A stretch of 64,000 nt of DNA, from the NCBI GenBank assembly GCA_947478845.1, contig CANJXC010000002.1:288767-352766 (forward strand). Direction: 5' to 3'. The DNA comes from Spirochaetales bacterium (GTDB lineage: Bacteria; Spirochaetota; Spirochaetia; JABEVK01). How positions within the stretch are numbered: position 1 is the first letter of the stretch; every line of letters begins with the position of its first letter. Below the pieces are notes generated by a model. The model was not told the DNA's origin. It searched no databases and saw only the letters and a program-made list of their open reading frames with translations. This document shows positions 1 to 7,326 of this stretch, piece after piece. The position numbers and the translations under genes are program-made.

Positions 1-462
1 ATGGGCAATCCTGTGAACCAAAATCGCTTCGATACCGGGATAGGCGAGAATGATCTCCTCGCCCGACCGGGCCGCCGGGTCGCCTTCGAGCATGGCGGCT
101 ACGTCTTCCTGCATGGCCTTGCGGATGGAAGGGATTTCCTTCAGCAGAAAAAATACCGGAGCTTCGGCATTGTTGCAGTCCCCGGGCTGGCCTCCGAAAC
201 AAAGTGCCTTGTTCACCTCGCCGATGAGCCCCTTGGCCACGCGGAACACGTGCTCTGCCGTGGCGTACGGGAGCTCTTTGCTGTCTATTGCTAGAGTTTC
301 GTAAAAGCCGGGGAAGACCAGACTCTGCAAGTCGCGCAGCAGAATCTGTACCGCCTCCATCGAAGGCAAGTTGTTGCCTTCAAGGTGGTTGATACCACCC
401 ACTTCGGCGTACGAGTCAAGGATGGACTTCACAATGGCATCGACAGGCTCTTTGAACGGCAT
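1..462 (-). CDS. cysE: serine O-acetyltransferase, N-terminal part (runs off window)
   Basis: The reading frame is open from an ATG at 462 down to base 1 (154 codons) and continues outside the window. The translation begins MPFKEPVDAIVKSIL and contains the conserved stretch AYPGIEAILVHRIAH near residues 140-154, which matches the YPG-A-HR-AH signature just before the left-handed beta-helix of serine acetyltransferases. The family makes O-acetylserine from serine and acetyl-CoA, the first step of cysteine synthesis. Only the helical N-terminal domain is visible; the hexapeptide-repeat catalytic domain would lie outside. AAGGT sits just before the start. It is divergent from the heme O synthase. 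The family call is fairly secure; the exact subfamily is not. Confidence 0.82.
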   Translation of the reverse strand, partial: MPFKEPVDAIVKSILDSYAEVGGINHLEGNNLPSMEAVQILLRDLQSLVFPGFYETLAIDSKELPYATAEHVFRVAKGLIGEVNKALCFGGQPGDCNNAEAPVFFLLKEIPSIRKAMQEDVAAMLEGDPAARSGEEIILAYPGIEAILVHRIAH

Positions 463-538
463 ACCTTAAAGCTAGTTTAATTTCTCTGACTGGGCAACGG
501 TGTTCATTTCTGTTATCTTGACGCTCCGGAGGAACCGA

Positions 539-1399
539 ATGAGTTTTCGCACCGAGGTGGCCGGTTACGTTGAGTTGGCCAAGCCGCGCATCACCACGTT
601 GCTATTAATTGTCGCCTTGGCCAGTTACGCAATCGCGGCGGGCAGCAACTTTGCCTGGTGGAGTTTCTTCGTTGTATTTGCCAGCGTCGGTGCCCTCGGT
701 ACGGGCATTTTCTCCCTTAACCAATGGATGGAGCGGGTGCCAGACAAATTGATGGCACGTACCGCGCGACGCCCTATTCCCTCGGGGAAAATCCCCGAAG
801 CGATGGCGTTCTGGTTTGGGATGACCTTTACAGTGATCGGGATAGGAATAAGCGCTTGGTGGGGCAACTGGCTCACCGGTGTCATTTCGCTGTTGGTGGC
901 CTTGAGTTATCTGCTGGTGTACACGCCCCTCAAGTACAAAACGCCCTACCACACCGCCCTCGGTGCCCTGCCCGGGGCGGCGCCCCCACTGGCGGGTTGG
1001 GCCATAGCTACCGGAACCCTCGACCTTTATGCCTGGGTGCTCTTCGGGGTGCTTTTTTTGTGGCAGTTTCCGCATTTCCTCTCCATCGAGATGATGTACC
1101 GCGAAGACTACGCGAAGGCCGAAATCAAAGTTCTGCCCGTGGTGGATGTCAAAGGCTTTCACGTCGCCTGGCAGGTGGTTGTACCCACCCTTGCCTTGAT
1201 AGCCTTGGGCTTGGTGCCTTTCCTGATCGGCGTCGGTAGCTGGATAACCTCGGTACTGGCTTGCGGCCTGGGAGTCTTCTTCCTCGTGTTTGGTATCCGC
1301 GCGGTACGCACCCGCGAAGTTCTGCATGCCCGCCACCTGCTTCGCGCGTCGGTGCTGTATCTGCCACTGGTGTTCCTCGTGTTGTATTTCCATCCTTGA
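539..1399 (+). CDS. ctaB: heme O synthase (protoheme IX farnesyltransferase)
   Basis: A 286-residue polytopic membrane protein of the UbiA prenyltransferase superfamily. It joins farnesyl diphosphate to protoheme IX to give heme O for haem-copper oxidases. The first Asp-rich prenyl-diphosphate site appears as NQWMERVPDKLMARTARRP around residues 61-79, and the conserved YTPLKYKTPYHTALGALPGA segment follows at about 139-158. About eight to nine hydrophobic segments are visible. I place the start at the ATG at 539 because GGAGG (529-533) lies six bases before it; the frame is open upstream to a GTG at 500 without an SD. The next gene encodes a putative membrane haemoprotein, which fits a respiratory context. 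No oxidase subunits are in the window. Confidence 0.9.
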   Translation: MSFRTEVAGYVELAKPRITTLLLIVALASYAIAAGSNFAWWSFFVVFASVGALGTGIFSLNQWMERVPDKLMARTARRPIPSGKIPEAMAFWFGMTFTVIGIGISAWWGNWLTGVISLLVALSYLLVYTPLKYKTPYHTALGALPGAAPPLAGWAIATGTLDLYAWVLFGVLFLWQFPHFLSIEMMYREDYAKAEIKVLPVVDVKGFHVAWQVVVPTLALIALGLVPFLIGVGSWITSVLACGLGVFFLVFGIRAVRTREVLHARHLLRASVLYLPLVFLVLYFHP

Positions 1400-1471
1400 C
1401 AAGTGTATGCCTGTGTTTTATTTTCGATAAAAGGCCTTCTGGGTCGCAAATCTTCCGCTGGGAGGTCCTGA

Positions 1472-2410
1472 GTGGATCAACTGTTTTATAATGTGCTGGC
1501 CTTGGTCGGCTTCGCACATCCCATGCATCCCGTGCTCATCACTATGGTGGTGGGGCCGGTCATCGCCTCCTTCCTGTTTGCGGCGGTGGCATTTTTCTTA
1601 AAGAAACCTGAGTTTTTCAAGACAAGCCGACAACTAACCGTCGTAGGGTTCATTTTTTGGTTCCCCACGGTGGCCGTTGGTATCATCGACTGGGCCCACT
1701 TCTATGGTGGCTCTACCAAGATGATGGAAATCAACGTCAAACTCATTTTGGCGGGCATCCTTTTCCTGGCGCTTTTGGGCAACATCCTGCTTTTTAAGAA
1801 AGGTCAGGAGCAGCCGTTGATTCCGCTGGTTTTGACCCTGCTTGGTACCCTTTTGGTGAGCGCCCTAGGCTACTACGGTGGCGACATCGTGTTCGGTGGC
1901 TCCCCGAAAACCGAGGCAGCTCCCGCTGGAGCAGGAGCCGTGGCCACCACCACGGCCGATGGGTTCAAGGAAGTGAAGCAACAAGGCTACACCCTCAACT
2001 GGAAGATTCACGACAACGTTATTGACGTGAAGTTGGGCTTTGAGACCAATGGCTGGGTGGGCTTCGGCATTGGTAAAACTGGCATGATGGAAGGAAGCCA
2101 CATTGTCCTTGGGTTTGTGCTCGACGGCAAAGCTACGGTGGTAGACCACTTTGGTTACGCCAAAGACAAGCACGGACCGCAAGACAAGGTGGGCGGAAAG
2201 GATACCCTCACCGCTCGCGACGCTACCTTCGCGGGGGGCATCACAACCATCAGCTTTACCATGCCCCTGAGCACCGGTAATCCGAAAGACCCTGTGCTGA
2301 TGGCCGGTGAAGCCTACAAGATCATTTTGGCCAACGGTGGCCAAGACGCCCAAGACCTCGAGACCTATCACGGCCGCGAAGGCCGCATCATCTTCGACCT
2401 GACTCTGTAA
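1472..2410 (+). CDS. DUF2231-like membrane domain fused to a DOMON (cytochrome b-type) domain
   Basis: 312 residues from a GTG with GGAGG six bases upstream. Residues 1-145 hold about four transmembrane helices and an HPMHP motif near residues 16-20, as in DUF2231 membrane proteins. After an Ala-rich linker (about 146-160), residues 165-312 resemble a DOMON domain, a beta-sandwich that in several families binds haem b or sugars. Candidate axial ligands are Met205/Met206 in the G-MMEGSH segment and His300 in TYHGREGR. The DOMON part should face the periplasm. Position directly after heme O synthase suggests a redox role, but haem binding is inference. A bidirectional-looking terminator follows. 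Confidence 0.7.
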   Translation: MDQLFYNVLALVGFAHPMHPVLITMVVGPVIASFLFAAVAFFLKKPEFFKTSRQLTVVGFIFWFPTVAVGIIDWAHFYGGSTKMMEINVKLILAGILFLALLGNILLFKKGQEQPLIPLVLTLLGTLLVSALGYYGGDIVFGGSPKTEAAPAGAGAVATTTADGFKEVKQQGYTLNWKIHDNVIDVKLGFETNGWVGFGIGKTGMMEGSHIVLGFVLDGKATVVDHFGYAKDKHGPQDKVGGKDTLTARDATFAGGITTISFTMPLSTGNPKDPVLMAGEAYKIILANGGQDAQDLETYHGREGRIIFDLTL

Positions 2411-2429
2411 GCGTTCTCGAGACAAGAAA

Positions 2430-2458
2430 AAGGCCGCCCTGCTGGGGCGGCCTTTTTT
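2430..2458. terminator. intrinsic terminator shared by convergent genes
   Basis: A perfect 10-bp stem (AAGGCCGCCC, 2430-2439, with its complement at 2445-2454) with a 5-nt loop is followed by a T run on the plus strand and preceded by an A run, so it can act in both directions. It separates the DUF2231-DOMON gene from glyA. Confidence 0.9.
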
Positions 2459-2473
2459 ATGGTTGGTCGGAAA

Positions 2474-3715
2474 TCAGTCGAGCCCGGGGACGGGGAACTT
2501 GGCGCAAAGGGCCGCCACTTCGGCATTAATTTTGCCCAATTCGGCTTCGTCCTCGGCGGCCTTCAGCGCGCGGTCGATCCAAGTGGCTATTTTTTCCATT
2601 TCAGGGGCACCAAAACCACGACTGGTCACTGCAGGGGTACCTAGGCGTATGCCGCTTGGGTCGCTGGCCTTTCGGGTTTCACCCGGCACGGTGTTGTAAT
2701 TGAGCACGATTCCGGCCTTTTCGAGCGCGGTGGCCGCAATTTTGCCGCTGACGCCCTTGTTATTGAGGTCGATGAGCATCAGGTGGTTGTCGGTACCGCC
2801 GGAAATCAGGTTGAAACCCCGTTTGGTGAGCGCCGCGGCGAGAGTTTTGGCGTTGGCGACGACGTTGGCGGCGTAGGTACGGAAGCTCGGTTCGAGGGCT
2901 TCTTTGAGCGCCACGGCAAGAGCAGCGGTGGTGGCATTGTGCGGCCCGCCCTGCAAACCAGGAAACACCGCTTTGTCGATGGCCTTGGCGTGCACTTCTT
3001 TGCACAGAATCATGGCTCCGCGCGGCCCGCGCAGCGTTTTGTGGGTGGTAGTGGTCACCACATCGGCATAGGGGATGGGGCTCGGATGCGCTCCCCCGGC
3101 CACCAAGCCCGAGATATGAGCCATATCCACAAACAAAAGCGCCCCGCACTCATCGGCAATGGCGCGGAAGCGGGCGAAATCGAGCTGGCGGGGGTAGGCC
3201 GAGTGGCCGGCGATGAGAAGCTTGGGTTTGTGCTCCAGGGCTAGGCTGCGAACTTCGTCGTAATTGATCAGTCCGGTCTTTTCATCGAGGGAATAGTGCA
3301 CCCCTTTGAGCCATTTGCCAGTGAGGCTTGCCTTGCTGCCGTGAGTGAGGTGACCACCATGACTCAGGTTGAGCCCTAGAATGGTATCGCCCGGTTGGCA
3401 GAAGGCAAAATACACCGCCAGGTTGGCCGGCGAGCCGGAATAGGGCTGAACATTCACGTGTTCGGCACCAAAAAGCTTCTTGGCACGCTCGATGGCCAGC
3501 AGTTCCACGGCGTCGCAGTTGACCTGGCCTTGGTAGTAGCGCGCCCCGGCGTAGCCTTCGGAGTACTTGTTGGCGAAGACCGAGCCCGAAGCCTCGAGCA
3601 CGGCCTTCGATGCGTAGTTTTCACTGGCGATAAGCCGAATCGTCGACTTCTGGTAGGCTTCTTCAGCACGTATCATTGCAAACAGGGCGGGGTCTTGGGT
3701 GGAGAGGGCACTCAT
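2474..3715 (-). CDS. glyA: serine hydroxymethyltransferase
   Basis: 413 residues, the usual length of bacterial SHMT, a PLP enzyme that converts serine and tetrahydrofolate to glycine and methylene-tetrahydrofolate. Recognisable are LIASENYASKAVLEA near the N-terminus, the SGSPANLAVY segment, and the PLP-lysine segment TTTTHKTLRGPRGA. The ATG at 3715 fits the family N-terminus (MSALSTQDPALFAMI); the frame stays open upstream but that part is not SHMT-like. There is no SD; a promoter -10 TATACT lies only 10 bases upstream. It is preceded by two small genes on the same strand, 43 bp away, so it may also be read from them. Confidence 0.96.
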   Translation of the reverse strand: MSALSTQDPALFAMIRAEEAYQKSTIRLIASENYASKAVLEASGSVFANKYSEGYAGARYYQGQVNCDAVELLAIERAKKLFGAEHVNVQPYSGSPANLAVYFAFCQPGDTILGLNLSHGGHLTHGSKASLTGKWLKGVHYSLDEKTGLINYDEVRSLALEHKPKLLIAGHSAYPRQLDFARFRAIADECGALLFVDMAHISGLVAGGAHPSPIPYADVVTTTTHKTLRGPRGAMILCKEVHAKAIDKAVFPGLQGGPHNATTAALAVALKEALEPSFRTYAANVVANAKTLAAALTKRGFNLISGGTDNHLMLIDLNNKGVSGKIAATALEKAGIVLNYNTVPGETRKASDPSGIRLGTPAVTSRGFGAPEMEKIATWIDRALKAAEDEAELGKINAEVAALCAKFPVPGLD

Positions 3716-3725
3716 AGTGCGCCTG

Positions 3726-3755
3726 AGTATAACAAACGCCCTAAAAAGGAAACAA
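3726..3755 (-). promoter_or_regulatory. glyA promoter with very short leader
   Basis: On the minus strand, -35 TTGTTT (3750-3755) and -10 TATACT (3726-3731) are separated by 18 bp. The -10 ends 10 nt before the glyA ATG, so the mRNA leader would be only a few bases long and has no SD. Confidence 0.6.
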
Positions 3756-3758
3756 CCC

Positions 3759-4103
3759 CTATTCGTTGTCGCGTAGGCGCCCCCGGGTCTTCTCGAGAGC
3801 CTTGAGGAACTCTCCGGTATCCACGGGTGTTTCCTTGGGGGCTTCCTGCTTCGGGCCAGCAGACTTTTTGAGGGGAATCGACAGGGTTTTGTTGAGCATT
3901 TCCAGCTCAAAGAGAACTTTACCTTGAAGCTCCGTGAGCTTGCGAAGCCGTTCGAGGGCTTCACTCTGGCCGGTAAACCAAAGCCAGAACGGCCGGAACA
4001 GCATCAGGGTCACCAAACCCACGAAAAAGCACACCGCGAGGAACAGCCCGTAGTGGAGCAACCAGGCAATCACTTCGGTGGGGAAGACTTTGGAAAGTTC
4101 CAT
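3759..4103 (-). CDS. small single-pass membrane protein with coiled-coil-like tail, unknown function
   Basis: 114 residues. A strongly hydrophobic segment near residues 11-43 (ending at FRPFWLWFTG) is followed by a charged, helical region (EALERLRKLTELQGKVLFELEMLNK) and a Pro/Lys-rich linker. It looks like a membrane anchor with a cytoplasmic helical tail. The ATG at 4103 is preferred because GAGGTG precedes it by a few bases; a GTG two codons upstream overlaps the previous stop. It lies between a 149-residue hypothetical gene and glyA in one apparent operon. No family recognised. Confidence 0.65.
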   Translation of the reverse strand: MELSKVFPTEVIAWLLHYGLFLAVCFFVGLVTLMLFRPFWLWFTGQSEALERLRKLTELQGKVLFELEMLNKTLSIPLKKSAGPKQEAPKETPVDTGEFLKALEKTRGRLRDNE

Positions 4104-4105
4104 CT

Positions 4106-4555
4106 TCACCTCACAAGGGGGGGAGTCAGGGGGACAAGTTGCGACAGATAGCTCTGCCAGGCCTCTAGCGTGAGGGGCGGGGAACGGTCTTCAAAGTCTG
4201 GTTCTATCCATTCCTCAATTTCAGGGACAAAGGGAAGGGGACCCGCCACATGGGTCTGCAGCTCCACCCCGCCGAGCCTCCCGGCCGCGGTCCATTCGAA
4301 ACGAAAATGGTCGTTACCCTGCACACCGGAAAAGTCGAGCATCAACAGGTCGGTCGTGGGTTCATCGTCCTCGAGCCCGGAAAAGTCCAGGTAATAGAGG
4401 CCCCGTTGGGGGTCCCATTCGGCAAAGCAGACCAACGAGCTCTCAAGCGACTTATAGAGCTGGGAGTACGAAATGCGCGTGGTGCACTTCCAAATTCCTT
4501 CCTTTTTTTGAAAGGTATCGAGCACCACGGCCAAAGTTTTTGCCGCGAGGGTCAT
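4106..4555 (-). CDS. hypothetical soluble protein (149 aa)
   Basis: No signal peptide or membrane segment. The protein is acidic, rich in aromatic residues and beta-prone stretches (RGLYYLDFSGLEDDEPTTDLLMLDFSG), followed by a Pro-rich C-terminus. I do not recognise a family. It is the first gene of a short minus-strand operon with the small membrane protein (adjacent, the SD of the latter overlaps this gene's end) and glyA. Base composition is like its neighbours. Confidence 0.6.
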   Translation of the reverse strand: MTLAAKTLAVVLDTFQKKEGIWKCTTRISYSQLYKSLESSLVCFAEWDPQRGLYYLDFSGLEDDEPTTDLLMLDFSGVQGNDHFRFEWTAAGRLGGVELQTHVAGPLPFVPEIEEWIEPDFEDRSPPLTLEAWQSYLSQLVPLTPPLVR

Positions 4556-4617
4556 ACTTCAAGCGTAGTGCGAAGCAGGCCAGATTGCACGAACAAAAAC
4601 ACCCGGAAAAAACAGCA

Positions 4618-4648
4618 TCGACAGTTTTAGTTAGTTTCGGGTTATAGT
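4618..4648 (+). promoter_or_regulatory. probable promoter of the first lipoprotein gene
   Basis: -35-like TCGACA (4618-4623) and -10-like TATAGT (4643-4648), spaced 19 bp, lie about 20 nt upstream of the start codon at 4668. Confidence 0.4.
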
Positions 4649-4667
4649 CAGGTTTGGGGGGGTGAAG

Positions 4668-4988
4668 ATGTTGGACTTCGTTCGCAGGCTCTTGCTGGTT
4701 TCTTACACGGCTTTGATGTTGGCGGGATGCTCGTTGCCCCAAGCTCCGGCCCCCACTTTGAGCTATCAGGCCAACGGCGGCAACGGGTTGGTGTCAAAAC
4801 CCCGAGCCTTCCCTGGCCGCGTAGCCTTTGTGGCCTCCACAGTTACCTTGGTGCGCGAGGGTTATCAGTTTGCCGGCTGGAACACCAGCCCCGTTGCAAC
4901 CGGCCCCGACCTCGTCGGTGAGGTTTTCCTCGCCGGTGATACCGTGCTGTACGCCCGCTGGGTAGCCGATGACAGGGTTTCGCCCTAA
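4668..4988 (+). CDS. small lipoprotein with one InlB B-type repeat
   Basis: 106 residues. A basic N-terminus and hydrophobic core end in the lipobox LAGC, so it should be lipidated. The mature part is essentially one Listeria-Bacteroides (InlB B) repeat: LSYQANGGNG near the start, then GYQFAGWNTSP and VLYARW at the end. Such repeats are small beta-grasp-like modules on surface proteins. ATG 4668 follows GGGGGGTG; a GTG two codons upstream is the alternative. It precedes four larger lipoprotein genes that share the theme. Confidence 0.75.
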   Translation: MLDFVRRLLLVSYTALMLAGCSLPQAPAPTLSYQANGGNGLVSKPRAFPGRVAFVASTVTLVREGYQFAGWNTSPVATGPDLVGEVFLAGDTVLYARWVADDRVSP

Positions 4989-4993
4989 TCCAC

Positions 4994-5022
4994 TAGAAAA
5001 AGTGAGAAACTTGGGCTATACT
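4994..5022 (+). promoter_or_regulatory. probable promoter of the four-gene lipoprotein operon
   Basis: -35-like TAGAAA (4994-4999), 17-bp spacer, -10 TATACT (5017-5022), ending 18 nt before the ATG at 5041. Confidence 0.45.
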
Positions 5023-5040
5023 CTCCTCAGTGGGTATGAT

Positions 5041-5793
5041 ATGAACCGGTTCAATCCGATGCTGGTTGCGGCCCTGCTGTTTGGGACCCTAACGTTCTCT
5101 TCCTGTGTGCTTCCTTTGGGGGCGCCCGCGGGGGGCCTTTCTGTACACGTAAACTTCCCACGCCAACTTTCTGCTGCTTCCGGGTTTACTCTTGCCGATT
5201 TGGCCTTTTGGGAAGTCGTGGGCAGTGGCCCGGCTGGAGCCGTGCTTCAGGCGGATTACACCAAAACCACCACTCAGGCCGACGTGACGGGGTTGGTGCC
5301 CGGTGAATGGGCCATCACTGTCAACGCAATGGATGCTACGCGTGAGCGTATTTTGACCGGTTCCACCGTGGTCACTCTTGTGGCGGGCCAGCCCAACGTG
5401 GTCGACATTGCCCTGAAAAACGCGAATAGCGTTGTGGTGACCGTGAACTTCGCTGACCCCCAGCAACCGGTTTTGGCAATCAACCGCACCACCAACAACG
5501 TCAGCGTGAACTCAGAGAGTAACCTGGTGGTATTTGATTCCTCCAGTGCCTCATTGTTAAGCCTTAAAGTGACCACCGAGTTCGACAGCTATGCGTGGTA
5601 CCTCAATAACGTGGAAACTCCGGTTTGTTCTGTGGCAGAGTGCGTGCTCTCCGGCCCGGGCCAAGTAGAACTGCCCGCTGGCACCTCGACTTTTCTGCTG
5701 GTGGTTGGGAAGGGTGGCCAGTATTACTCCCAGCAGTTCTGGGTGACAGATGTGTATGTTGTTCCCACGGAGACTCTGGGGATAAAGGGATGA
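5041..5793 (+). CDS. lipoprotein, paralogue 1 of tandem family
   Basis: 250 residues with a signal sequence ending in the lipobox FSSC. It has the N-terminal module of the family (a transthyretin/Ig-like stretch with TGLVPGEWAITVNAMDATRERI) and the shared C-terminal module: YAWYLNN, a Cys-containing loop, then FLLVVGKGGQYYSQQFWV. It lacks the central InlB B-type repeat of its downstream paralogues. ATG 5041 is chosen because the signal peptide begins there; SD is weak. Its TGA overlaps the next ATG (ATGA). Function unknown; probably a surface or periplasmic lipoprotein. Confidence 0.72.
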   Translation: MNRFNPMLVAALLFGTLTFSSCVLPLGAPAGGLSVHVNFPRQLSAASGFTLADLAFWEVVGSGPAGAVLQADYTKTTTQADVTGLVPGEWAITVNAMDATRERILTGSTVVTLVAGQPNVVDIALKNANSVVVTVNFADPQQPVLAINRTTNNVSVNSESNLVVFDSSSASLLSLKVTTEFDSYAWYLNNVETPVCSVAECVLSGPGQVELPAGTSTFLLVVGKGGQYYSQQFWVTDVYVVPTETLGIKG

Positions 5794-7319
5794 AGAAGTT
5801 TGTTCTTCTGGCCTTTGGCGCCATGCTGGTCTTTAGTTCGTGCACTTCGCCTACCAATCCACCATCGGAATCAACGCTCGTCCTTCATGTTACGGGCTCG
5901 GCTCGCACGATTACAGCTAAACTTCCCGCGGTCGACCACTACTCGGCCATGCTGACTTCTGAAGCAGGAGCGGTGATCGAAGTAAAGGCCTTGAGCCAAG
6001 AGACCCCGATTGCTTTGACAAAAGGAACTTGGTCGGTGCTCATCCGGGCTTTCGATCAGGCGGGCGAGCAAATTGGGGAGGGGTTGTCTAAGGCTACCAT
6101 CGTTGCCGGCCTGAACACCCTCGTGGTGGCGGTCAGCCCGCTGCGTCGCGTCACTGGCAGTTTCGATATCGTTGTCATGTTTTCCGAGGCGGCGACAGGG
6201 CTCGACTTTCTGTTGACGCCATGGCCCAACGCGACACCGGGTACGCTTCCCTCCAACGCGATCACCCTGTCTTTGCCGCCAGTTAGCGAGGCAGTTGCTT
6301 TGGTTGCTGATACCGGCCTGTTAAAAAGTGGATCCTACACATTCGACCTCACCACGAAAAAAGCAGAGTTCAAAGGTACGCTCACTAGCGGCGATTACTT
6401 GATAATGATGTACCCGACCAGCGAGTCCGGAAGCCGGCTTGCAACCTACGGCGAGATACTCAAGATTTACGATTATGGTGCCGCAGCACAAACCTTGAAC
6501 CGCCCGAGCTTCTTTGTGAACTTCGATGCCGGCCGAGGCACCCTTGCGATGGACCCTCAGCCCATTCCCTTTGGTCTTTCCAGTGCTTTGACCCCTCAAA
6601 AGTTCACCCCTCCCCTCGGCGAAGTGTTTGCAGGTTGGAAAGAAGGCAACGCGACCACCCTGATCTCTGACGAAGCCTCCTACACGATGAAATCTGATCA
6701 TGACGTTACGCTCACAGCGCAGTGGGTTGTTCCGGAGTTGCATTTTGAACTTCAGGGTGGAACTTCTTCGATTGCAAACCTGCCAATACCCGTCGGCACA
6801 ATCCGAACTTTGCCCGATCCGGGCAATGCGCCACCCACACCCTTCACACTCTTTAAAGAGTGGAACACCCTGCCAGATGGTAGCGGCACCTCCTACCTTA
6901 ATCCCACAGGTTTGTCCTATGCGATGTTTTACGACGCTCCTCCTGTGTTGACGCTGTACGCGCAATGGATCTACCGACATCAGGCGGTCTTTAGCGTTAG
7001 TTTCGCATTGCCCAACCATCCTGTACTTTCGGCAGGCAATCTTTCAGACCCAAGCGCTGCTTTGTTGACCGACAACGTGGTGAAGTTTAGTTCCCGAGGA
7101 GAGTCTGCGGTCGTCTTGCAGCTTTCACAAGGCTTTGACAGTTATGACTGGTACATCGACGGCATCAGGAACTCCTCGCTCTGGGGGAGTAGCAGGTGTG
7201 TTTTGGCGGGGAATGGAAAATTAATTCTGAGTGCACTGAGGTCCACCTTCCTGGTCATCGTGAGCAAGAGCGGCGAGTATTACTCTAAAGAGTTCTGGGT
7301 AATGGACGTGGACAAATGA
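5790..7319 (+). CDS. lipoprotein with InlB B-type repeats, paralogue 2
   Basis: 509 residues. Signal peptide with lipobox FSSC, then the family N-terminal module with the GSARTI motif, then a central InlB B-type repeat (FFVNFDAGRGTLAM ... VFAGWKEGN ... VTLTAQW), a second repeat-like unit ending LTLYAQW, and the C-terminal YDWYIDG ... YYSKEFWV module. The start overlaps the previous stop (ATGA) with GGGGATAAAGGG just upstream. Bases 6502-6733 are almost identical to 8036-8267 of the next gene while flanks differ, pointing to gene conversion. Likely cell-surface exposed; ligand unknown. Confidence 0.75.
   Translation: MKKFVLLAFGAMLVFSSCTSPTNPPSESTLVLHVTGSARTITAKLPAVDHYSAMLTSEAGAVIEVKALSQETPIALTKGTWSVLIRAFDQAGEQIGEGLSKATIVAGLNTLVVAVSPLRRVTGSFDIVVMFSEAATGLDFLLTPWPNATPGTLPSNAITLSLPPVSEAVALVADTGLLKSGSYTFDLTTKKAEFKGTLTSGDYLIMMYPTSESGSRLATYGEILKIYDYGAAAQTLNRPSFFVNFDAGRGTLAMDPQPIPFGLSSALTPQKFTPPLGEVFAGWKEGNATTLISDEASYTMKSDHDVTLTAQWVVPELHFELQGGTSSIANLPIPVGTIRTLPDPGNAPPTPFTLFKEWNTLPDGSGTSYLNPTGLSYAMFYDAPPVLTLYAQWIYRHQAVFSVSFALPNHPVLSAGNLSDPSAALLTDNVVKFSSRGESAVVLQLSQGFDSYDWYIDGIRNSSLWGSSRCVLAGNGKLILSALRSTFLVIVSKSGEYYSKEFWVMDVDK
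6502..6733 (+). repeat. near-identical 232-bp tract, copy 1
   Basis: Aligned at constant offset 1534 with 8036-8267, this segment shows only two differences by eye. It encodes one complete InlB B-type repeat. The sequence on both sides is clearly diverged between the two genes. Confidence 0.9.
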
Positions 7320-7326
7320 GGCGCAA

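Noticed and set aside
1..294. Plus-strand ORF at the window start
   Set aside because: The opposite strand encodes a recognisable serine acetyltransferase N-terminus over the same bases.
605..1402. 265-codon minus-strand ORF
   Set aside because: Fully antisense to heme O synthase; composition (His/Gln/Arg-rich) is that of a GC-rich shadow frame.
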